Origin: Algibacter miyuki
GTDB lineage: Bacteria; Bacteroidota; Bacteroidia; Flavobacteriales; Flavobacteriaceae
NCBI RefSeq assembly: GCF_030409805.1
Contig: NZ_JAUFQP010000007.1
Location: forward strand, 868,001-932,000
Direction of reading: 5' to 3'
Length of the DNA: 64,000 nucleotides
Shown: piece after piece, positions 26,381 to 34,246 of the stretch
How positions within the stretch are numbered: the stretch's first letter is position 1
How the letters are laid out: the number at the start of each line of letters is the position of its first letter
Notes under the pieces: generated by a model
What the model saw: only the letters and a program-made list of their open reading frames with translations
Told to the model about the DNA's origin: nothing
Database searches by the model: none
Program-made: the position numbers and the translations under genes

Positions 26381-26447
26381 CAAAGATGAAACATAAGGAA
26401 GGGCAATAACATATCTAGAATACCCGAAAGATTGTCAATTTTTCCCT
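26381..26447 (-). promoter_or_regulatory. Promoter of the 51-aa gene with 16-bp AraC-type site (copy 2)
   Basis: AGGGAAAAATTGACAA (26447-26432) overlaps the AraC stop codon; exactly 47 bp later is the TTTG core (26384-26381, full box CATCTTTG), with the 51-aa gene starting at 26354. Motif, spacing and box type all match copy 1. Confidence 0.65.
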
Positions 26448-27288
26448 AAACGGAAGTTTTGAGTTGTTTTTTGAAGTCTGAAGGTGAAAACGTGGTGTGT
26501 TTTTTGAATAATCGACTTAAATGTGAGGCATCTTCAAAGCCTACTTCATAAGCAATTTCTTTAGCTGTTTTATCGGTGTAGATTAATAAACGTTTTGCTT
26601 CTAAAATAATGCGTTCGTGAATAATTTGTAACGGACTCGTTTTAAGTTTGGCAAACGTGTTCGATAATGTTTTTGGAGATTTAAAAAGTTTATCGGCATA
26701 ATAAGCTACACTATGCTCGGTTTTAAAATGCGTTTCTACCAATATATTGTATTCTCGTAATAATTCAATTTTTGTGTTTTTGGTGCTTTCAACAAAACCT
26801 TCTTTTGCTTTTAACAATCGGGTACTTATTATAATAAAGCGGGACATAAGCATTCTTAGCATTTCGGCTTGTATGGTGTCTTTGGTTTCAAATTCATCCT
26901 TAAAAACTTCATCTAAAATAGAGAACTTCCGTTCTTCATCGGCGTTAAGCCCAATAAGCGGCACATGCACATTTCCGAAGAATAATAAACCGGCACAACT
27001 AACTTCCTTATCATGATCTTTAATACAATAGAATTCTTGATTAAATTGGTAAACTACTAAGTTTTCGCCTTTAATAAATTGAACATATTGTACAGGCGTT
27101 AACACCAGTAAGCTACTAGGTTCAATGGTGTACGGAATGCTATCTACAACAATTTCAGCTTTCGTTTTGTGCGTTCTAATAAAGGTATATAAACCGGCTT
27201 GCATAGAGTTTTTGTATGGCTCTAAAAGCGATTCGTTGCCTATTTTTAAAATAGCATTAGTCGAAAACTCTGTAAATGTTTGCTGCAT
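26446..27288 (-). CDS. AraC-family transcriptional regulator
   Basis: A 280-aa regulator: an N-terminal cupin-like effector domain (residues ~15-110, including YTIEPSSLLVLTP) and a C-terminal double HTH of the AraC family (residues ~180-278: FKTEHSVAYYADKLFKSPKTLSNTF, then TAKEIAYEVGFEDASHLSRLFKKHTTFSPSDF). Three genes lie downstream on the same strand, and two of their promoters share an exact 16-bp motif, the best candidate for its binding site. The inducer is unknown. A perfect dyad 27 bp upstream of the start (27316-27336) may mediate its own regulation. Confidence 0.94.
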   Translation of the reverse strand: MQQTFTEFSTNAILKIGNESLLEPYKNSMQAGLYTFIRTHKTKAEIVVDSIPYTIEPSSLLVLTPVQYVQFIKGENLVVYQFNQEFYCIKDHDKEVSCAGLLFFGNVHVPLIGLNADEERKFSILDEVFKDEFETKDTIQAEMLRMLMSRFIIISTRLLKAKEGFVESTKNTKIELLREYNILVETHFKTEHSVAYYADKLFKSPKTLSNTFAKLKTSPLQIIHERIILEAKRLLIYTDKTAKEIAYEVGFEDASHLSRLFKKHTTFSPSDFKKQLKTSV

Positions 27289-27315
27289 GTGGGGTTAGTC
27301 TTATCGATTAAGAAA

Positions 27316-27336
27316 ACATTACATTTTTTGTAATGT
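27316..27336. promoter_or_regulatory. Perfect 8-bp dyad upstream of the AraC gene
   Basis: ACATTACA-TTTTT-TGTAATGT in the divergent region between the AraC regulator and rsmA. It may be an operator for either gene. Confidence 0.4.
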
Positions 27337-27465
27337 AGCGCTGTGTGTAACACTAAATATATTAAAAACAACCAATTTATACTGCAAAAGGAACGAAATG
27401 CTATAGATTGCAGGCCTTTTAGTAGGTAATAGGCTTTCGGTTGCAGAATTGGAGATTAAGTTTCA

Positions 27466-27473
27466 TATCTTCG
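27466..27473 (+). promoter_or_regulatory. Promoter box for rsmA
   Basis: TATCTTCG is one mismatch from TAnnTTTG; a TTG at 27441-27443, 22 bp upstream, fits the -33 element. This places the transcript start downstream of 27441 and excludes that TTG as the start codon. Confidence 0.5.
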
Positions 27474-27500
27474 TATGCGATATTAAATACTCCAAAATTC

Positions 27501-28304
27501 GTGGCACACAACCCAAAACAACATCAGGTAAGAGCAAAGAAACATTTAGGACAGCATTTTTTAAATGATGAAACGGTGGCAGAGAAAATTGCAGACACGT
27601 TAACCTTAAATAATTACAAAACAGTTTTGGAAATTGGTCCAGGTATGGGTGTGCTTACCAAGTATATTCTTAAAAAACCGGTAACTACTTATGTGGTAGA
27701 GATCGATACCGAATCGGTGGAATATTTGCAAGCCAATTACCTTAATTTGGCACCGCGAATTATAGAAGAGGATTTTTTAAAATTCGATTTAAATACGGTG
27801 CTTAACGGCGAACCATTCGCTATTATTGGGAATTTTCCTTATAATATTTCAACACAAATTGTTTTTAAAACGTTGGAAATGCGCGATCAAATTCCTGAGT
27901 TTTCAGGGATGTTTCAAAAGGAAGTTGCCGCCCGAATTTGTTCAAAGGAAGGCTCTAAGGTATACGGTATTATGTCGGTTTTGGTGCAAGCTTTTTACCA
28001 TGCAGAATATTTGTTTACCGTACCGCCACATGTATTTAATCCGCCACCAAAAGTGGAATCTGGAGTGTTAAGGCTCACGCGTAAGGAGAATTATGATTTG
28101 CCTTGCGAGGAAAAAATGCTTTTTAAAGTGGTGAAAACTGCTTTTCAACAGCGTCGAAAAACACTTCGTAACAGTTTAAAAACATTCAATTTGTCCGATA
28201 ATTTAAAAGCAAATAGTATATTTGGCAAGCGTCCAGAGCAATTAAGCGTCGAAGCTTTTATTGAGCTAACGCAAATGCTTGAAAACAACGTTGAAACCTC
28301 TTAA
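27501..28304 (+). CDS. rsmA: 16S rRNA (A1518/A1519) dimethyltransferase
   Basis: Dimethylates two adjacent adenosines in helix 45 of 16S rRNA (KsgA). The start is set at GTG 27501, giving (M)[20 protein letters not shown], the usual N-terminus in this phylum; the longer frame from TTG 27441 would begin inside the promoter. Methyltransferase motifs are clear: [15 protein letters not shown] (SAM binding), VVEIDTESV and the catalytic NFPYN in [14 protein letters not shown]. It is 267 aa. The stop is followed after 11 bp by mgtE. Confidence 0.97.
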   Translation: MAHNPKQHQVRAKKHLGQHFLNDETVAEKIADTLTLNNYKTVLEIGPGMGVLTKYILKKPVTTYVVEIDTESVEYLQANYLNLAPRIIEEDFLKFDLNTVLNGEPFAIIGNFPYNISTQIVFKTLEMRDQIPEFSGMFQKEVAARICSKEGSKVYGIMSVLVQAFYHAEYLFTVPPHVFNPPPKVESGVLRLTRKENYDLPCEEKMLFKVVKTAFQQRRKTLRNSLKTFNLSDNLKANSIFGKRPEQLSVEAFIELTQMLENNVETS

Positions 28305-28315
28305 ATTCTTTCCAT

Positions 28316-29689
28316 TTGTCTGAAGAAAAAGAAAACATACAATTTCAGTTAACCAACGAACTCATTGGGCAAGTTGAGGAATTAATCGCTATTAAAAGTG
28401 ATAAGGAACTCAAATCGCTTCTAGATGAATTTCACTATGCCGATATTGCTGAAATTCTAGATGAATTAAATCTAGAAGAAGCAGTGTATGTTATTAAACT
28501 TTTAGATTCTGAAACAACTTCCGATATTTTAATGGAACTTGATGAGGATAATCGTGAAAAAGTTTTAAGAAACCTTTCTGCTAAAGAAATTGCCGAAGAA
28601 ATTGAAGAATTAGACACGGATGATGCTGCGGATATTATTGCAGAATTACCAGAGAAACGTCAGCAAGAAGTTATTTCTCAAATTGAAGATGAAGCCCATA
28701 AAGCTGAAATCACCGAACTTTTAGCTTACGATGAAGATACCGCTGGTGGACTCATGGCGAAGGAGTTGGTTAAGGTTTATGATACTTGGACGGTAGCGGG
28801 TTGTTTACGTAGAATTCGCGGTCAAGCCGAAGAAGTTACCCGTGTACACTCCGTTTATGTGGTAAATAAACAAGGAAAATTAGTGGGAAGGCTCTCGCTA
28901 AAAGACTTAATTGTTGCAAAAAGTGAAAAGAAAATTGCTGATATATACATCTCTAGTGTCGATTTTGTAAACGTACATGATGATGTTGAAGATGTGGCCA
29001 GAGTGATGGCGAAATACGATTTGGAAGCCATTCCGGTGGTGGACGAAAATCAAATCCTTTTAGGGCGTATTACTATTGATGATATTGTAGATGTTATTAA
29101 GGAGGAAGCTGAAAAAGATTATCAATTAGCAGCAGGTATCTCTCAAGATGTTGAGGCTGATGATAGTGTTTGGAAACTTACCAAAGCCCGCTTACCATGG
29201 TTATTAATTGGTATGTTTGGAGGGTTGGGAGCTGCTGGAATAATCGAGCAATTTAACGACCACATGGGAGCATTTGTGGTGCTTTTAAGTTTCGTGCCAT
29301 TAATACAAGCAACTGCAGGAAATGTTGGGGTTCAATCTTCAGCAATTGTCGTACAAGGTTTAGCCAATAATAGCATAGGAGGTAATATTATAAAACGCTT
29401 ACTAAAAGAAGCTTTGTTAGGACTTGTCAATGGTTTTGCTATAGCTTGTATAGGTTTACTCGTTACGCATTTTGTGTTCAATACATCTTATATGGTGTCT
29501 GTAACCATTAGTATTGCACTTGTAGCCGTGATACTTATGGCTGCATTAGTAGGTACATTTATTCCTATTTTTCTGGATAAACGAGGTATAGATCCTGCCG
29601 TAGCAACAGGTCCGTTTATAACTACGAGTAACGACTTGTTTGGTATTTTAATCTATTTTCTTATCGCGAAAATTATGCTTGGGTTTTAG
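28316..29689 (+). CDS. mgtE: Magnesium transporter MgtE
   Basis: A 457-aa Mg2+ channel of the inner membrane. Order of domains: N-terminal superhelical MgtE_N domain (residues ~20-125, repeated acidic helices), a pair of CBS domains (residues ~130-255: VHSVYVVNKQGKLVGRLSLKDL and YDLEAIPVVDENQILLGRI) that sense Mg2+, a plug helix and five transmembrane segments with the family motif ATAGNVGVQSS. The start codon is TTG at 28316, 11 bp after the rsmA stop, giving MSEEKENIQF; no ATG fits better. Probably co-transcribed with rsmA. Confidence 0.96.
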   Translation: MSEEKENIQFQLTNELIGQVEELIAIKSDKELKSLLDEFHYADIAEILDELNLEEAVYVIKLLDSETTSDILMELDEDNREKVLRNLSAKEIAEEIEELDTDDAADIIAELPEKRQQEVISQIEDEAHKAEITELLAYDEDTAGGLMAKELVKVYDTWTVAGCLRRIRGQAEEVTRVHSVYVVNKQGKLVGRLSLKDLIVAKSEKKIADIYISSVDFVNVHDDVEDVARVMAKYDLEAIPVVDENQILLGRITIDDIVDVIKEEAEKDYQLAAGISQDVEADDSVWKLTKARLPWLLIGMFGGLGAAGIIEQFNDHMGAFVVLLSFVPLIQATAGNVGVQSSAIVVQGLANNSIGGNIIKRLLKEALLGLVNGFAIACIGLLVTHFVFNTSYMVSVTISIALVAVILMAALVGTFIPIFLDKRGIDPAVATGPFITTSNDLFGILIYFLIAKIMLGF

Positions 29690-29714
29690 TTTGTAAACGG
29701 AATTCTTATTCTAT

Positions 29715-30905
29715 TTATACAAAATGCAATTGCTCAAACGATTTGTTAAGTACTTTTTCATCGTTTACTTCCAGCCATTGATTTAAAACCGTGGCATAAA
29801 TGGTACGGAAATCAATTTCGAATTTTAAGTCGCCATTCGTGTCTAAATGACTTAAATCGGCCATGTTATTATATAAACCTTGCTTTTTAAGTTTTCCACC
29901 CATAACAAAAACATTATTTGCGGTACCGTGGTCTGTACCTACGCTGGCGTTTTGTTTTACACGACGACCAAATTCCGAAAAGGTTAAAATAAGGGTGTCA
30001 TCAAACGTATTGTTGGTTTTTAAATCTTGGACAAAAGCGTCGATACTATTAGCGTAAATACCGAGTAATCGGTTTTGGCTATTTAATTGATTCACATGGG
30101 TGTCAAAGCCATTTAATGCGCTATAAAATACTTTGGTTTCTAATCCTGAATTAATAAACTGAGCCGTTGTTTTTAGTTGTTTTCCAAAAGCGTTATTCGG
30201 ATATTCTATTTTAGATGAAGTTGTTTTACTAGTTTCAAAAATATATTTAGCAGATGATTCTGCCGAAATCATCGATTTGTATAAATAGCCCAAATTATGC
30301 TCACTTAAATGTGCATCGTTTTGATGTTTTATTACGTTTTTAAAATACGGGTCTTTCGATAAGTTGTAAAGTGTTTTAGCGTCCTGAGTAGCAATAGCGT
30401 TCATGGTTTCGCCTTTCATGGCAAGGGATAAACTGTCGTTGATTTCAATGGCGCTATGTGGGTTTTTGCCGTATTGATCGAGGTAACGCCCCAACCATCC
30501 GCTTTGCGAATATGTATCAGAATCGGTAGCGGTTTGCCAAATGTCCATCGATCTAAAATGCGACCGAATTGGGTTGGGGTAGCCCACATTATTTATAATG
30601 GTTAAATGCCCATCGTCATACAATTGTTTTAAAGGTTTTAAGCTTTTATGTAAACCAACTTCATCTGTTAATTTTATAACCTCATTTTTCTTAATACCTA
30701 AAGTGGGGCGGGCTTTATAATACAAGTCGTTTTGGTAAGGAATTACGGTGTTTAACCCGTCATTTCCACCCGAAAGTTGAATAATAACCAGGCGTTTATA
30801 ACCTAATTGGCTTTGTGCTACTCGCTCGAAAGCTTTTACAAAACTAGGCACAAAAAACAAGCTACTGGCGAGCGACGATTGTTTTAAAAATTTTCTTCTG
30901 TCCAT
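29715..30905 (-). CDS. DUF1501 domain protein with Tat signal
   Basis: The start is ATG 30905, 2 bp after the stop of the DUF1800 gene; a GTG at 30914 would add three residues. The 396-aa protein begins DRRKFLKQSSLASSLFF, a twin-arginine signal, so it is exported folded through Tat. It fits DUF1501 (PF07394), a sulfatase-like alkaline-phosphatase superfamily relative: IIQLSGGNDGLNTVIPY near the start, LTFSEFGRRVKQN and DHGTAN near the end. Its function is unknown. DUF1501 is routinely encoded beside DUF1800, as here. Confidence 0.93.
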   Translation of the reverse strand: MDRRKFLKQSSLASSLFFVPSFVKAFERVAQSQLGYKRLVIIQLSGGNDGLNTVIPYQNDLYYKARPTLGIKKNEVIKLTDEVGLHKSLKPLKQLYDDGHLTIINNVGYPNPIRSHFRSMDIWQTATDSDTYSQSGWLGRYLDQYGKNPHSAIEINDSLSLAMKGETMNAIATQDAKTLYNLSKDPYFKNVIKHQNDAHLSEHNLGYLYKSMISAESSAKYIFETSKTTSSKIEYPNNAFGKQLKTTAQFINSGLETKVFYSALNGFDTHVNQLNSQNRLLGIYANSIDAFVQDLKTNNTFDDTLILTFSEFGRRVKQNASVGTDHGTANNVFVMGGKLKKQGLYNNMADLSHLDTNGDLKFEIDFRTIYATVLNQWLEVNDEKVLNKSFEQLHFV

Positions 30906-30907
30906 AA

Positions 30908-32287
30908 TTAGCACATTTGATATTCGGGTAACGACATAAGTTGTATACCATATTCCTGTTTAGAAACTTTGTTTAGCGACTCTAAATACAAGCGTGCACT
31001 ATCACTAATAGGGCAGGCTAATAAGTGGTTTTCTATATCGTTGAGGTCTATGTTGGCAAATGCTTTATCGAAAGCCTTCCAATTGGCTTCTGTTTTAAAA
31101 CGTTTGCCATAAGCTTTTTTAAAGGCATCTTTTTTTTCTGAAATAGCCTCATCTGAAATCCCTATTTTACTCTTGGAAATATACGATTGATTTAAAATTA
31201 ATGATGGCAATTTTAGCCGTAGCGTAATGGTATTGCTGTCTATCCAACTTCGTCCACCTTTCCACCCAGCAACGTTTGGCGGATTTAATAAAATTTGTCC
31301 CAATAACTTCTGAATATTAAATAACTGTCGAGGCGCTTTATATTTTATTGGCACCACTTGATTCATTCCAACCAATAATTCAATAGGGGATTTTATTTTC
31401 GTTCCTCTATTTTCATCATCATAAAACCAATCGGAAAGCATCATGTAGCGCATCAGGTTTTCGATGTTATAATCTTTATAAAATACATCGGTCATTTGGT
31501 TTACATGGGTTTCATTTATGGTGTCGTTAACAAAATAGCGGTATATTTTTTCTGAAATAAAATAAGCGCATTGTTTTTTTTCTAGAATGAAATCAATAAT
31601 ATCATCACCGTTAAAATTACCTGTTTTCTCGAAAAAAGTTTTATCGCTTTCATCGTGTGTTCGTTTTTTGAAAACAAATTCACCTTTCAAATTATGACTA
31701 TAGCCTGTAAATGCTTTGGCGCTTTCCTTAATATCGTTTTCGGTGTAATGCCCAACACCTAAAGTGAACAATTCCATGAGTTCTCGAGCAAAATTCTCGT
31801 TCGGTTTTTGTTTCTTATTTTGTTTGGTGTTTAAGTATTTGGTCATGGCTGCTTCCTTGGAAATAGCTTTTACAAAATCTTTAAAATTACCTAAAGCATG
31901 TTCGCGTAATCGGTTATGGAAGTTTTGGGTGTATATGTAATTATTGTCTTCACATACAAAATGATTGGCCCAAAATAAGGTCATCTTTTCTCGAAGTAGA
32001 GCGTTGGAGTGTGATAGTCTATCAACCCAGGCCACGTTGAGTTCCTTGGTTTTTTCTCGGCTTAGCTTCTGAAATTTTTTAATGTTTTCTTTGAAATTAT
32101 CCTGAGAGTCGTTTAGTAACTTGTCCATTTCCGAAGTATCAAGCCGCAAAGGTTTTATTTCTTTTGAAGATTCAATCAAGGCATTAACAACCGATTTTTT
32201 ACTCTTTTTTGAAAGTGTTTCGAGTTGTTTAGGAAGAATGCCGAAACCTACGCGCCAATATAAATGCTGAACATGTTTGCTTTTCAT
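30908..32287 (-). CDS. DUF1800 domain protein
   Basis: A 459-aa protein matching DUF1800 (PF08811): HLYWRVGFGILPKQL at the start, MTLFWANHFVC, the NFARELMELFTLGVGHYTENDI core, ESAKAFTGY and the GRSWIDSNT stretch near the end. No signal peptide is visible. It is the first gene of a two-gene unit with DUF1501 (2-bp spacing). The biochemical role is unknown, but the two families co-occur strongly and probably act together. Confidence 0.93.
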   Translation of the reverse strand: MKSKHVQHLYWRVGFGILPKQLETLSKKSKKSVVNALIESSKEIKPLRLDTSEMDKLLNDSQDNFKENIKKFQKLSREKTKELNVAWVDRLSHSNALLREKMTLFWANHFVCEDNNYIYTQNFHNRLREHALGNFKDFVKAISKEAAMTKYLNTKQNKKQKPNENFARELMELFTLGVGHYTENDIKESAKAFTGYSHNLKGEFVFKKRTHDESDKTFFEKTGNFNGDDIIDFILEKKQCAYFISEKIYRYFVNDTINETHVNQMTDVFYKDYNIENLMRYMMLSDWFYDDENRGTKIKSPIELLVGMNQVVPIKYKAPRQLFNIQKLLGQILLNPPNVAGWKGGRSWIDSNTITLRLKLPSLILNQSYISKSKIGISDEAISEKKDAFKKAYGKRFKTEANWKAFDKAFANIDLNDIENHLLACPISDSARLYLESLNKVSKQEYGIQLMSLPEYQMC

Positions 32288-32365
32288 TTGAAAGTGTATT
32301 AAAAATGAACTCTGGTGTTTCTTTAGACTTATTTTTTATCTAAAGGTTTAATTCCGTGTAAAATA

Positions 32366-32401
32366 CAAAAAAAACCGTCTTAATAAATTAAAACGGTTTT
32401 T
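32366..32401. terminator. Terminator between the ALDH gene and the DUF1800 gene
   Basis: AAAACCGT and ACGGTTTT form an A/T-extended stem; T-runs on both strands make it usable after the minus-strand aldehyde dehydrogenase gene. Confidence 0.75.
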
Positions 32402-32424
32402 GGTATTATATATTGAGTATATTT

Positions 32425-33978
32425 CTATAAATCAAATTTAATCCCTTGTGCTAAAGGAAGTTCTGTAGTGTAGTTAATCGTGTTTGTTTGTCTGCGCATG
32501 TACACTTTCCAAGCATCGCTGCCCGATTCTCGGCCGCCGCCCGTATCTTTTTCGCCGCCAAAAGCACCGCCAATTTCTGCGCCCGATGTACCAATATTTA
32601 CGTTTGCAATACCGCAATCAGAACCTTGAACGGATAAAAAATGTTCGGCTTCACGCAAATTATTCGTCATTATAGCTGATGATAAACCTTGAGCCACTTG
32701 ATTTTGGATTTCAATGGCATTTTCAACGCCTCCACTGTATTTCAAAAGGTATAAAACAGGAGCAAAAGTTTCATGTTGTATAATTTCAAAATCGGGTTTT
32801 CCTTCGGCAATAGCTGGTTTTACATAGCATCCGCTTTCGTAACCTTCACCTTCAAGTACGGCGCCTGCAACTATAATTTTTCCGCCTGCTTCAACTACTT
32901 TATCCAAAGCATTTTTATACATATTTACGGCATCGGTATCAATTAATGGTCCAACGTGGTTGTTTTCATCTAAAGGATTTCCAATACGGAGTTGTTTGTA
33001 AGCGTCTACAATAGCTGTTTTTACCGTGTCATATACAGACTCGTGAATAATTAAGCGCCTAGTTGATGTACAACGTTGTCCACAAGTGCCTACAGCACCG
33101 AAAACAGCTCCAATAACCGTCATTTTTATGTCGGCATCAGGGGTAACAATAATAGCGTTATTGCCGCCAAGTTCTAATAAACTTTTGCCTAACCGTCCTG
33201 CAACTTCTTGGGCTACAATTTTCCCCATTCGAGTAGATCCTGTTGCTGAAATTAATGGAATACGAGTGTCTTTCGTCATAAATTCACCCACTTTATAATC
33301 GCCATTAATTAAGGAAGAAATACCTTCGGGTAAGTTGTTTTCGGCAAATACTTCCGCAGCAATATTCTGGCAAGCAATACCGCAAAGTGGTGTTTTTTCA
33401 CTGGGTTTCCAAATACAAACGTCACCACAAATCCAAGCTAAAGCGGTATTCCAAGCCCAAACCGCCACGGGGAAATTAAATGCGGAAATAATACCAACCA
33501 CACCAAGCGGATGGTATTGCTCGTACATGCGGTGTCCGGGGCGTTCGGAGTGCATGGTTAGTCCGTGAAGTTGGCGCGATAAACCCACGGCAAAATCGCA
33601 GATATCTATCATTTCTTGTACTTCTCCCAAGCCTTCTTGGTAGCTTTTTCCCATTTCGTATGATACCAATTTGCCTAAAGCTTCTTTTTTTTCTCTTAGT
33701 TTATCTCCAAACTGACGTACAATTTCTCCACGCTGCGGTGCGGGAAGTGTTCTCCAGGTTTTAAAGGCGCTCGTTGCTTTTTCCATAACGACATCAAAAT
33801 CGGCTTTGGTTGTTGCTTTTACTTGTCCAATTAATTGACCATCTACAGGGGAAAAACTGTCGATAAGATCTCCGTTGGAAAATTTTTGACTTCCGGTTGA
33901 TGTGCCTTCATTTATAGAATTAACGCCTAAAACTTTAAGCGCCTTGTGTATACCGAATTGATTGGCTATAGTTTGCAT
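32425..33978 (-). CDS. ALDH7-type aldehyde dehydrogenase (aminoadipate-semialdehyde/piperideine-6-carboxylate dehydrogenase-like)
   Basis: A 517-aa NAD(P)-dependent aldehyde dehydrogenase. The catalytic Cys is C303 in GTCGQRCTSTRRLIIHE, and the Glu lies in LLELGGNNAI. The GQRCT context, the PVAVWAWNTALAWICGD Rossmann entry and EQYHPLGVVGIISAFNFP match the ALDH7 (antiquitin) group, which oxidises alpha-aminoadipic semialdehyde in lysine breakdown. Substrate assignment is by family only. It is transcribed alone, with a terminator downstream. Confidence 0.93.
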   Translation of the reverse strand: MQTIANQFGIHKALKVLGVNSINEGTSTGSQKFSNGDLIDSFSPVDGQLIGQVKATTKADFDVVMEKATSAFKTWRTLPAPQRGEIVRQFGDKLREKKEALGKLVSYEMGKSYQEGLGEVQEMIDICDFAVGLSRQLHGLTMHSERPGHRMYEQYHPLGVVGIISAFNFPVAVWAWNTALAWICGDVCIWKPSEKTPLCGIACQNIAAEVFAENNLPEGISSLINGDYKVGEFMTKDTRIPLISATGSTRMGKIVAQEVAGRLGKSLLELGGNNAIIVTPDADIKMTVIGAVFGAVGTCGQRCTSTRRLIIHESVYDTVKTAIVDAYKQLRIGNPLDENNHVGPLIDTDAVNMYKNALDKVVEAGGKIIVAGAVLEGEGYESGCYVKPAIAEGKPDFEIIQHETFAPVLYLLKYSGGVENAIEIQNQVAQGLSSAIMTNNLREAEHFLSVQGSDCGIANVNIGTSGAEIGGAFGGEKDTGGGRESGSDAWKVYMRRQTNTINYTTELPLAQGIKFDL

Positions 33979-34246
33979 GGATTGTGAATTTGTGGGTTTT
34001 GTGTTGTTTTCTTACGAATATAATAATAAAAAACCTTTTTTACTGAAATTACTCTTTTAAATATAAGGTTGTTTAAAGTGTTTTTTACAAGATTGAATGA
34101 GCTATACTGTTTAAAAATCTTTAACTTTGTGATGAAATTAACAAAGCCTAAAAAACTAATTCTCAGTAATTGAACGTAATTTTATTAAGATTGCCTTGTG
34201 TCTTTTTTTTCATAAAACCGTTCGTTTTTATTTAACCTCATAGTTT

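Noticed and set aside
27441..27500. N-terminal extension of rsmA from TTG 27441
   Set aside because: It spans the promoter box at 27466-27473, and this TTG fits the -33 element; the conserved protein begins at GTG 27501.
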